NCBI GenBank assembly: GCA_022925895.1
Contig: JAKSYS010000150.1
Coordinates: 41,238-105,237 of the forward strand
Direction of reading: 5' to 3'
DNA length: 64,000 nt
Origin: Fragilaria crotonensis
Taxonomy: Eukaryota; Bacillariophyta; Fragilariophyceae; Fragilariales; Fragilariaceae
This document shows, one piece after another, positions 54,741-64,000 of the stretch. Position 1 is the stretch's first letter. The number at the start of each line of letters is the position of its first letter. Made by a program: the position numbers and the translations under genes. The notes beneath the pieces are model-generated. The model worked only from the letters and a program-made list of their open reading frames with translations. It was not told where the DNA came from and ran no database searches.

Positions 54741-57614
54741 CAGTAGTATGTACCAGGATTACTATACTGAACGCAAATACAATAAAACAGTACCAGGTAC
54801 TCGAGTACCTGGTAATACAGTATTATTTATACTCCTATGCTTTTTTCTTTGTTTGTTTCTCTGTAGGATTGTGAGCCTATACGTTGTTTGTCAACACTCC
54901 ATTATAAGTCATAAATCAATCAAAGATAAGAACCAGTAAGTCTTTCAAAAATAATCTAAGTAAATTACACTACAAACATAATCATAACAGCCTGACCCCA
55001 GATTACTTTCCTTGGAGTAGATCTTACACAATGTAGTCTTCATTTCTCATAAGACATGTATGCCTTTTTGGATCTCTCAGTAGAGTTGTGCATGCCAGGA
55101 AGTTTATGCTGGTCATCCATTCTTGGTTTTTCAAAGCAGCACCAGCAGCATATATTCTAGAGCTACTGCCATGGCTTATTTAAATTCCCACAGTAAGACT
55201 GGCTGCATCAACAGAAGTACTTGAGGTCTTGGCAAGTACCAAGCTCTAAGGCACAAAGGCACAAAAAGAATTGGCTCATTGTACCATGGCATCAATAACA
55301 GATGCATTACAAGCAGCATCACACCCCTTCAAGTCTTTGTGTTTGAGTCTTCCTCCCACTTGCACCACTCTCAAGAACCAGTGTTCATACATCTGATACC
55401 AATCACACCCACCAGCCACAACTACATAACATTTCTGGTGAGGGTTTCCTACATGGTCATATGGCCCACCCTCCTCTAATCTCTTGATTAGCTTCTGTGT
55501 GAGAGAAGCTGATCCATAGTACTACTGTCCACAAGATAGTAGAGACCCTTGAAATAACCCTTCTTGTGAGCTGGCTCTAGTGATGCTGGTTCATGGTTCC
55601 AATACATAGAAAAAGAGGGTGTTGTGTACGTTGTTGTTCTCTCTGTTAAGAAGCAGGGGGACTGTGGCTGGTTGCAATCTATTAAGTGCCTCCCTCTCAC
55701 TATCAACACAAAAGTCTATATAAATACAGCATTGAAGCTTGAAAATCATGATTTCCACAAGACTAACGTATGTGACAGCCAGGTTCAGTCATTGTTGACA
55801 ATTTTATGCAAAAGGTCATACAGGAGGGTTGAACTGGAAATCGGAAGTAGTTAGCTAGTACTCCTGAGGTGTTGTGACAGTCAGAGCTGAATGTAGGATA
55901 AGAAAATTATTTGGAGTACAGTACTTTATTACTCCAAGAATTCCAGCAGTACAAGCATGGACAGGAGAGTATCTGGCCAAATCAAACTACCACAGTACCT
56001 GGACAGATTGAGAAATTGGTGATTTGATTGTATTCATTCAGGAAGATTTATGTATTGACTTCCTAGCATTTGTAGTACACCCTAAAACACATGGTGTTAC
56101 TGTACTAGTAGCTTGTTTTTGGTGAGGAGTGACCGTTCACAAGTTAGAACACATTAAATTCGGGATTTTTCCTGCTCGCGTGAATTTTATCTTCGTAATT
56201 TAATTGCTGACTACTGTAACAAGAAAATGAAATCACAGTGTTCAATTAGTCAGACTGATGTTCCAAAAAGCTTGTGAAGGTGTGAGGATCCACTACATAC
56301 GTTTTGCCAAGTCTAACATCACCAGCAAAAAACAACTCAACAGGCATGGTCACAGTCGCAGTCACTTTTGAATAATAAATTTTGTTGACAACTCATTTTT
56401 TATCCTATGGCACATTCCAAAGAACTACCAGCACTGGCTACTAATTTAATTGAACCAGTGTCAGTTGCAAAAAGCATGAGTTTCACCACAAACTCCAGAA
56501 TATTCCTGTTGTTCAGATCACCAGCAATTCGAATGTGTTCCTTTCTGACTCAAGAACCACTTCCACAACAGCAGACTCATAACAACACATACATTTGACA
56601 TGAATGTGTAACATGCAAAAAAGTCATACCCACTTGATTTTGTAAATTGGACTCAATTTGAGTGACTCACCTGTCCTGATGCCATGTTAAGGAAAAACTC
56701 AAAAAATGAAAACTTGACAAATCATATCATCTTCATGATTTTACATCACAATAGCTGCATAGCATACCCATCATCTTATCTATTTGTTCAACCTTAAAGA
56801 AAACTGTCAACAAGTGTGCCTTTAAGGCAAAAGAATTCTTATCCAGACACCATGTTTATATGCTTGTTCTTCCTTTGCTTGTTGACGCAGTACAGGAGTA
56901 GTGAGGACTGCGGACCGGAGCACTGGAGTAGTGGAGTACGGTAGTACTTGGCTAGAGTACCCGGTACCTGAGAACTCGTGAAAATCAGGGTTACCCCAAT
57001 GCACCCTTACTTTGGTACAATACTGTACCTGGTACTGCTGTGATTGACTAATTCGAGTCTCAAAAAACACGGATTGGGTTGCAAACCTACGCCGTTCTCT
57101 CGTAGAAATTTTGCAGCCCTACGTGCAACTGGGTTGCAAAAGATCCTGGTGTTCCGCACTGCGTTTTTGTTACAGTACCTGCAAGTTCTACAGGTCCCTG
57201 TCGTATATTCATACCGGAGGGAGTTGAAAATACTACTTCGGTTGCAAAACACCGTAAATGTACCGATACACACACGCGACACGCGACACGCGATCTATCG
57301 CTCTCCTCCGAAGATTGTCGAAGGTTCCAAATCGAAACGCGCGAGCATCAGAAGCCTGATTCGAGATCCATGTGCGTTCCTGCTTCCTGCGCATTCGATT
57401 TCGCAACCAGCAATTCAAACACAAAGACATCCACACAAGTGGTGTGTATGTGCTATCGCCTTGAACGAGTTGTCTCCTTGAACGCTGCATAATCTACCTG
57501 GTGTGATAGAATATACTCGAGGTAATACAGTACCATACTTGCTGGAGTAATACCCTCATTAACTTACTTATTGGAATTGAGTCTTTCTCAAGACGACTCA
57601 TATATTTAACAAAC
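54741..57614. other. intergenic, CpG-free block and GTAC palindrome, no gene
   Basis: 54791-54814 is a perfect 24-bp palindrome (half-site TACCAGGTACTC). From about 54885 to 55627 I find no CpG. 56880-57040 is GTAC-rich again. Open frames are short and without motifs. About 57480-57614 should contain the ankyrin gene E promoter. Confidence 0.5.
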
Positions 57615-58922
57615 ATGTCATCCTCCAATGGTGAATTCGATGAGTTGCAACTCAAAGAGATGAATGCACGTTTGATCAAACATGCCATGCTTGGAGCTCT
57701 GGATGAGGTTCGTGCACTATTGCAGTTGGGAGTTAATGTGAATGCCCAAGATGCTTATGGTAATACGGCTCTCATGAGGTCCAGTTATCATGGACATTCG
57801 GAGCTTGTTCGTGAGTTGTTGAGACATGAGAATATTGATGTGAACGCAAGTAATAACTACGGGACTACAGCTCTCATTTGGGCGAGTCGGTATGGACATT
57901 TCGACGTTGTTTATCAATTGTTGCGATGTCGCAATGTGGACGCAAATATGAACGACAAGGATGGCTTTACAGCACTTGTTCTTGCTAGTAGTAAGGGACA
58001 TTCAGATGTGGTTCAAGAGTTGTTGAAACATGAGAATATCAATATCAATGCTCAAGTCAAAGATGGTCGCACAGCCCTCATCGCGGCAAGTGCAGGGGGC
58101 CATTCGGACGTGGTTCGTGAGTTGTTGAAACAGAAGAATGTCCATGTCAATATTCAAGACGAACGTGGTCGTACAGCTCTCATCGCGGCATGCTCCGAGG
58201 GCCATTTGAATGTTGTTTGTGAATTGTTGACGAACGAGAATGTAAATGTCAATTCGCAAGACGAACGTGGTCGTACAGCTCTCATCGCGGCATGCTCCGA
58301 GGGCCATTTGAATGTTGTTTGTGAATTGTTGACGAACGAGAATGTAAATGTCAATGCGCAAGACGAACTTGGTCGTACGGCTCTCATCGCGGCATGCTCC
58401 GAGGGCCATTTGAATGTTGTTTGTGAATTGTTGACGAACGAGAATGTAAATATCAATGCACGAGACGAACGTGGTCGTACAGCTCTCATCGCGGCAAGCG
58501 TTGAGAGGCATTTGGATGTTGTTTGTGAGCTGTTACGACAGGACGAGGTGGATGCGAATGCAGTAGACAAGAAAGGTTGTACAGCCTTGGCATGGGCTAG
58601 CTGTCTGGGGTATTGGGATCTAGTTCTCGAGTTTTTGAAGCACGATAAGGTCGATGTCAATGTCCGCGGGTCACACGGGAACACAGCACTCATCTGGGCA
58701 ACCCTGAGGAATAACGTTGATGTGGTCCAGGACTTGTTAGACTACGACAAGGTGAGTGTGAACCTCAAGAATAAGGCAGGGTCCACAGCTCTCGACATTG
58801 CTAGGAAATGCGGCGTATTCGAAATCGTCAAGCTCCTGGAAGAACAAGCCAAGATTTGTTTGCGTCACGAATTTGGTGTGACGCTGCGGACTGGAGGAAA
58901 CGCTGGAACCGCCCCTTGTTAA
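57615..58922 (+). CDS. ankyrin-repeat protein E, intact
   Basis: 435 residues from the ATG at 57615 (MSSSNGEFDELQ). After a short acidic start, about 11 ankyrin repeats of 34 residues follow, then a degenerate C-terminal cap (NKAGSTALDIARKCG) and a ~40-residue tail with no similarity to the tails of paralogues A-D. Three adjacent repeats (58155-58460) are almost identical at DNA level. No signal peptide, membrane helix or catalytic domain. It is probably a cytosolic or nuclear protein-binding scaffold. It is the smallest and best preserved member here. Confidence 0.87.
   Translation: MSSSNGEFDELQLKEMNARLIKHAMLGALDEVRALLQLGVNVNAQDAYGNTALMRSSYHGHSELVRELLRHENIDVNASNNYGTTALIWASRYGHFDVVYQLLRCRNVDANMNDKDGFTALVLASSKGHSDVVQELLKHENININAQVKDGRTALIAASAGGHSDVVRELLKQKNVHVNIQDERGRTALIAACSEGHLNVVCELLTNENVNVNSQDERGRTALIAACSEGHLNVVCELLTNENVNVNAQDELGRTALIAACSEGHLNVVCELLTNENVNINARDERGRTALIAASVERHLDVVCELLRQDEVDANAVDKKGCTALAWASCLGYWDLVLEFLKHDKVDVNVRGSHGNTALIWATLRNNVDVVQDLLDYDKVSVNLKNKAGSTALDIARKCGVFEIVKLLEEQAKICLRHEFGVTLRTGGNAGTAPC
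58155..58460 (+). repeat. three near-identical 102-bp ankyrin units
   Basis: Units start at 58155, 58257 and 58359, each encoding DERGRTALIAACSEGH or a one-residue variant, followed by LNVVCELLTNENVNVN. The few differences (for example Arg versus Leu in the third) show very recent unit duplication or gene conversion. Confidence 0.9.
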
Positions 58923-59638
58923 GATACCGTAACGGAGAAAACGTGTCGTTTGCTCACAGCACCGACTGGAACTCAGCGGATCAGTTGAACCTATGAGCAA
59001 GGTTCCACCATTTTATGAAAAGAAAAAATCCTGTACCTCAAGGACGGACACGGCGATTCTCTCCGTGCCCTTGTGAAGCATTTGGATGGGATTGATGAGG
59101 GAACCATTGCCGAACTCAACACCCCTCATTTAAAGTGTACAGAACGAGCAGGTAATCAGAGTATCGTGTACAAGTGCCCCACAGGACTAGTAGATTACTG
59201 GAGTACGAGTACCGGGTAAAGCTATGATTATCTACCGGTAGCGTGTTCCAATATACCACAACGACATACATCGTACTGGAGTACTACTAGCATTGTGTAC
59301 AGTATGCACTGTGTTACACTGGTCGCTTGCTCCCAACAAAAACAAACATCGCGACAGCATTCCCTCAGACTTACGCGTTACTCGCTTTGTTGTGCGTTAT
59401 GCGTTGCCCCAAGTCTAATTCATGTGGTTAGACATGGCGTGAGGACAAAGTCAGCTATCGACCGTTTGCCTGAACCCCACATCTGAACTGTAAGAAACCT
59501 AACTGAAGTCGCGAACCTCCTTCCGTTCAACTGGCCCTGCGTCGCCTTCTATTGTTGCATTACAGCCATGCTTTTTGGCGGACCACAATTCGGAATCGAG
59601 TCCTTCCAGGCCACAGCATCATCCTCATCATCATCATC
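58923..59638. other. intergenic between ankyrin genes E and F
   Basis: Holds the 3' region of E and the 5' region of F. GTAC-rich sequence at about 59195-59300. A (CAT)-rich run lies directly before the F start. No gene seen. Confidence 0.45.
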
Positions 59639-61726
59639 ATGGTATCCATAATCGAAACTGAGGAGCAGCTCGACGCTTGGTTGCGTCAGCACGAGTTGAA
59701 CGTGAATTTGTTCGAGAATGTTAGGAACGGCAATCTCAATCCAGTCCGTAAAATGCTACAAAAGGGGGCCGATGTGAATTACAGACATGGTACAGCGAGC
59801 GACATTTCCCTCATCATGCCGAGATTCCATGATGGGCATGTGCGTGAAGATCTCAGACACAATAATGCCAATGAGAATTCACACGATCGCCTGTGGAACA
59901 CCCCTCTCTTGGAGGCATGCCGTTGTGAACATGCGGAGATTGTTCGCAAGCTATTGAAACACAAGAATGTAAATGTGAATGCCCAAGATGTACATGGTTG
60001 CACTGCTCTCATCAATGCAAGCAAGAAGAGTCGCAATTTGGGCGTGCTTCGAGCACTATTGGAGCACAGGAATGTCGACGTGAATGCCAAGGATAATCAT
60101 GGTGCCACTGCCCTCATCACTGCGAGCCGTCTTGGCCTTGTGGCGGTTGTTCGAGAGCTTTTACTGCACGAAAATGTGGATGTGAATGCCAAAGATGTCG
60201 ATGCCATTGCGCTCATCGTTGCAAGAAGTAAAGGTCGTTCAGAGGTGGTTCGCGTCCTGGTGATGAACGAGAATGTGGACGCGAATGCCCAAGATGAAGA
60301 TGGCTATACAGCCCTCATTGTGGCCAGCGCATTCGGTCATTCGGAGGTGGTTCGCGTCCTATTGATGAACTGGAATGTGGATGTGAATGCCACTCAGAAA
60401 GATGGTTCCACAGCACTCATCGCGGCAAGCCGTAATGGCCATTCCGAGGTTGTGCGCGAGTTGCTGAAGCACCAGAATGTAGATGTGAATGCCTGGGATA
60501 ACGATGGCTTTACATCCCTCATGGTGGCTAGCCGTAATCGCAATTCCTCAGAGACTGTCCGTGAGTTGATAAAGGACGATATTGTGGATGTGAATGCAAA
60601 AGCCAGTGATGGCTGCACATCCCTCATCATGGCGAGTAGTAACGGTTGTTCGGAGGTTGTTCGCCTTCTATTGAAGCATGACAATGTGGATGTGAATGCG
60701 GCAGACAAAGAAGGTATCACAGCCCTCATCGCGGCGAGCCGTAATGGCCATACCGAGGTAGTTCGCGAGGTATTGAATCATGACGAGATCAATGTGAATG
60801 CTGGACACAAGGGTGTTGGCACCGCATTGACCTTTGCGAGTAGAGGCGGCCATTTGGAGGTCGTTTGCAAGTTATTGAGCAACGAGAATGTTAATGTGAA
60901 TGCTGAACGCAGAGATGGCATCACGGCCCTCATCACAGCGAGTTTCAATGGCCGTTCGGAGGTTGTTCGTGAGTTGTTGAAACATGCTGAGGTCGTTGCT
61001 AACGCAGCACGCAATGCTCGTGGCACAGCACTCCACTTCGCCTGTGCTATAGGACATGTTGCGGTGGTTGGCGAGTTGTTGAGGTACGAGTATGCTGTAG
61101 GAGTAAACGCCAGGGACAAGAATTCTCGCACGGCGCTGATCCTGGCAAGCCGTGAAGGCCATGTGGAGATTGTTCGCGAGTTGTTGAAGGCCGATAGTTT
61201 GGATGTGAATGCTCAAGACAACGCTGGTTGCACATCCCTCATTATTGCAATCCTGCATAGTAAGTCAGAGGTTGTTCCTGAATTGTTGAAGCACAAGAAT
61301 GTAGATGTCAATGTCCGAGAAAAGAAGGGTCGCACAGCCCTTATCGTGGCGAGTGTGAATGGCAATTTGGAGGTTGTGCATGAGTTGTTGCGACGGGACG
61401 ACGTTGATGTAAATGCAGAAGAAAAGAAAGGCTGCACTGCATTCGCATGGGCTAGCTATCGGGGCCACTGGGATGTTGTTCGGGAGTTTTTGAAACACGA
61501 CAAGATCGACGTCAATGTTCAAGGGTCACACGGGAATACAGCACTCATCTGGGCAACCCTTGGGAATCAAGTTGACGTGGTCCGCGACTTGTTGGAACAC
61601 GACAAGGTGAGCGCGATCGTGAAGAATAACGCTGGCTCTACGGCTCTTGACATGGCAAGGAAATGTGGCATGTTCGATATCGTTATGCTCCTGGAAGAGC
61701 GTGGTTGCCTGCTTCACGAACGATGA
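59639..61726 (+). CDS. ankyrin-repeat protein F, intact
   Basis: 695 residues from the ATG at 59639 (MVSIIETEEQLDAWLRQHEL). The upstream in-frame codons have no ATG. A ~40-residue helical start is followed by about 18 ankyrin repeats of 34 residues, some with one-residue insertions or deletions (NRNSSETVRELIKDD, KDVDAIALIVARS), and by the shared cap NNAGSTALDMARKCG. It ends with a short CLLHER tail. It shares its last three repeats closely with gene E (KGCTA-AWAS, VNVRGSHGNTALIWATL or similar), so E and F are adjacent duplicates. Protein-binding scaffold; partner unknown. Confidence 0.87.
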   Translation: MVSIIETEEQLDAWLRQHELNVNLFENVRNGNLNPVRKMLQKGADVNYRHGTASDISLIMPRFHDGHVREDLRHNNANENSHDRLWNTPLLEACRCEHAEIVRKLLKHKNVNVNAQDVHGCTALINASKKSRNLGVLRALLEHRNVDVNAKDNHGATALITASRLGLVAVVRELLLHENVDVNAKDVDAIALIVARSKGRSEVVRVLVMNENVDANAQDEDGYTALIVASAFGHSEVVRVLLMNWNVDVNATQKDGSTALIAASRNGHSEVVRELLKHQNVDVNAWDNDGFTSLMVASRNRNSSETVRELIKDDIVDVNAKASDGCTSLIMASSNGCSEVVRLLLKHDNVDVNAADKEGITALIAASRNGHTEVVREVLNHDEINVNAGHKGVGTALTFASRGGHLEVVCKLLSNENVNVNAERRDGITALITASFNGRSEVVRELLKHAEVVANAARNARGTALHFACAIGHVAVVGELLRYEYAVGVNARDKNSRTALILASREGHVEIVRELLKADSLDVNAQDNAGCTSLIIAILHSKSEVVPELLKHKNVDVNVREKKGRTALIVASVNGNLEVVHELLRRDDVDVNAEEKKGCTAFAWASYRGHWDVVREFLKHDKIDVNVQGSHGNTALIWATLGNQVDVVRDLLEHDKVSAIVKNNAGSTALDMARKCGMFDIVMLLEERGCLLHER

Positions 61727-61852
61727 TGAGCTCGCGGTATGCTCAAGCAATTGCCTCAACCCTGGGAAATGGAAACCAAAAGTGTGCATTGGTATGAGTC
61801 TAGGTAAACATGATGTACAATATTTGGTGATGGGCCATGAGCCATGACTTAC
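61727..61852. other. intergenic, with retained splice-donor-like site
   Basis: Between ankyrin F and the clpP exon fragment. GTAAGT (minus strand, 61847-61852) follows the fragment exactly where clpP exon 2 ends. Confidence 0.5.
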
Positions 61853-62010
61853 CATTCCGCCTGCTGCGATCCTGGAACACGACAGGCAACCTTGGGGACA
61901 CAAATGGGCAGCATTCAAATTAGTTGAATTCGCAGTAGATAGGGAAGACGAAGAAGATGAATGGCCACTGTACATGGAACGAAAATGGAACGAACATTCT
62001 TGGACATTAT
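61853..62010 (-). pseudogene. duplicated clpP exon-2 fragment
   Basis: The minus strand matches clpP exon 2 (27844-28036) from the MSKNVRS codons to the exon end, with VACRVPGSQQAEW in place of [13 protein letters not shown]. It has small insertions, including a repeated GGAACGAA block near 61976-61994. A GTAAGT donor follows. No exon 1 or protease exon is found nearby, so it is a stranded piece, possibly from a clpP paralogue and not from the gene in this window. Confidence 0.8.
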
Positions 62011-62288
62011 TGCATTATTCAGCTCATCTGTGGGGAGGGTAACAAGCGCAAGCAATACGCAATTTGCTTACACTCAAACATGCCAACAAAATAGCCATGA
62101 TGATGAAAAAATTATACGACATGTAATTAGCCCGCCATTATAAATTGTGGCTACTCTAATCCATCACTTGCTCCCGTCCTCCCCGAAAAATGACGCAGTT
62201 CTATAGCCTGGTTGCTCCTTAATGATGTTGTGCAACTTAGAATCAAACTCCATACATCCGATCTGCGCCTTTGCGTCTACTCCTGCCT

Positions 62289-63551
62289 TCAACAGAGACG
62301 TAAACGCGCCTTGGCGTATTCCTCCAGGAATTGGGCAATTTCATTTCCACCACAATTGCGGGCAATATCAAGAGCAGTCGAGCCTGCTTTATTCATTTTC
62401 TTTGCATCGACATTGTCGTATTTCAACAACATGGACACAACGCCCATTCTGCCCTGGAGACACGCCCACATCAGGGCTGTGTACCCAATTACATCCTGAG
62501 CATTGACATCGATCTCCTTCCGTTGCAGCAATTCCTCAACAACATCCCAATGTTCATATCTAATCGCCCATAACAAGGCGGTGCGACTATCACCACTTCT
62601 GGCATTCGCATCTACCCAGTGGGGACAATAGGGGTTGACAACCCTTAACATGATGTCGCTCTTCAATAAGTAGCAGTTGTAACCTTTGAGACTTCTGGCA
62701 TTCACGTCCACACTGTCGTGTTTCAGTAAATCGCTAACAACATCCAAATGACCATTCGCACAGGCGAAAATTAGGGATGTGTAACCGAATCTATCCCTGA
62801 CATTCACATCACTCTTGCCATGTTGTAGCAACTCACGAACAACATCGCAGTGGCCATTCCTACATGCCCAGAGAAGCGCCGTGTCACCGTTGGCATCGGT
62901 CACGTTGACATCCACCTTGTCGTGGTTGAGCAATTCACAAACGACATTGAAATAGCCTGCTCTGCATGCGGATATTAGGATTGTTTGTCCCCTCGAATCT
63001 CTCATATTCACAACATCCACCTCGCTGTGTTTCAGTAACTCACAAACGACGTCACTGTAGTCTTGTTGAGCTGCAATGACAAGGGCGGTTTTGCCATTTT
63101 CACCTTGTGCATTGACATCGATCTCATCATGTTTCAGTAACTCGCGAACGACATCACAGTGGCCATTAAAACTTGCAAATACAAGGGATGTGTTGTTATA
63201 TCTTGTTCGTGCATTGATATCAACCTTGTTGTGTTTCAGTAACTCAGAAACAACATCACAGTAGCCATTCGCACTTGCTGCAGTAAGGGCTGTATCCCTG
63301 ACTGTCCATAGCATTCACATCCACCTCGTCGTGTTGTAATAACTCGCAAACGATATCAAAGTGGCCTCGAAAACTTGCCATGATAAGGGCCGTGTTTCTG
63401 TATTCGTTTCTCGCATTCACATCCAACTCTTTATTTTTCAACAACTCACGCAGTACATCAAATCACCATAATAACTGGCGTCCATGAAGGCATCGTTGAC
63501 ATTATGATTTGCAACGTTTGATGATCTTGTCTCTCCAATTGTGTCATTCAT
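62289..63551 (-). pseudogene. ankyrin-repeat protein D, two frameshifts near the start
   Basis: The ATG at 63551 (MNDTIGETRSSNV) corresponds to the start of gene A. One base is missing near 63459 (in the unit reading ASYYGD) and a second shift occurs near 63296. From 63314 the frame is open for 341 residues (about 10 repeats) to 62289, ending CLEEYAKARLRLC-like after the conserved NKAGSTALDIARNCG cap. An ATG at 63314 could give a shortened protein. Same strand and flank as genes A-C, so it is a displaced member of that group. Confidence 0.7.
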
Positions 63552-64000
63552 CCCGTTGATATCACTTCATCAAAGTCAGCAGATCTATTGTAGCATCTGG
63601 GGGACTTTTGCGGGTGTGGCGAATGTGGAAGTAGACTCTGCGACCAGAAGCAGCAGAAATCAGGACTGTGTCGTGTCAAATTCGCCGTAGAAAATGTAGG
63701 AGCAGCAAAAGCGTTGTCGCATTGTCAGCGATGTATATTACATATAGTTATGTGTATGTCATTCCTGCATATCTCATACACGACTGCCGTCTGGGATCGC
63801 ACAGTATACAGTATTCACTCTATAGTTGCACTACACAGTCCCGTAGTCATTTACACGCTATTCGCAAATGAAAAACACGTCTACTGGATTCTGTACCAGG
63901 TTCTTGCAATCTACTAGAGTACCTGGTACTCAACTTTTTACTACGATGCGCCTCCCAAAACTCTCAACTTCAAGAACGCAAAGAACGACACGAGACATAT
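63552..64000. other. 5' flank of ankyrin gene D, GTAC-rich end
   Basis: CCGTAGAAAATGTAGGAGC at about 63690 matches the 5' flank of gene A near 33442. A near-palindrome GAGTACCTGGTACTC lies at 63917-63931. No gene seen. Confidence 0.5.

Noticed and set aside
58002-58693. Minus-strand frames of 169-179 codons over ankyrin gene E
   Set aside because: Antisense shadows of the 102-bp repeats.

Overview
The window looks like nuclear DNA of a photosynthetic stramenopile, most likely a pennate diatom. The evidence: short GT-AG introns (76-260 bp); a nuclear ClpP with a signal peptide followed by an ASAFAP-like plastid-entry motif; CoDi-type Ty1/copia fragments; non-LTR fragments with RNase H and a C-terminal zinc motif; and very large ankyrin-repeat genes. 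The species is inferred, not shown.

Layout. 1-10.3 kb holds a duplicated gene for a membrane-anchored beta-propeller protein: a broken copy at 1-932 and an intact two-exon copy at 7381-10033. Between them lie a TA-flanked inverted-repeat element and a 5'-truncated LINE-like relic bracketed by 58-bp direct repeats. 12.8-16.7 kb holds a long coiled-coil gene whose frame is broken twice and whose 3' end is tandemly duplicated. 17.46-17.77 kb is an unusual array of CTGACCGTCAG cores phased at exactly 21 bp. 19.8-22.1 kb encodes a single-chain haem-NO-type guanylyl cyclase (H-NOX, HNOBA and cyclase domains). 25.1-26.7 kb encodes an Arc1p/EMAPII-like tRNA-binding protein, and 27.1-28.4 kb a three-exon plastid-targeted ClpP.

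30.2-40.8 kb is a tandem family of three ankyrin-repeat genes on the minus strand with shared 3' flanks, and a fourth member lies at 62.3-63.6 kb. Two further ankyrin genes lie on the plus strand at 57.6-61.7 kb. The repeat period is 34 residues (102 bp). Four of the six genes carry a frameshift or stop, so the family seems to be expanding and decaying together.

41.3-48.4 kb is a nested transposon. A 3.9-kb PIF/Harbinger element with two genes, 27-bp inverted ends and TTA target duplications sits inside an older DDE-transposase reading frame. 50.1-54.7 kb is a graveyard of two convergent copia fragments meeting at a palindrome, plus a second LINE-like relic. The gaps include several CpG-free blocks, palindromes built on GTAC, a second inverted-repeat element at 36.2-36.9 kb, and a duplicated clpP exon at 61.9 kb.

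The housekeeping-type genes (cyclase, tRNA-binding protein, ClpP) show no sign of an operon and are separately transcribed. Many disrupted frames differ from their paralogues by one base in a homopolymer, so true decay and assembly error cannot be separated from sequence alone.
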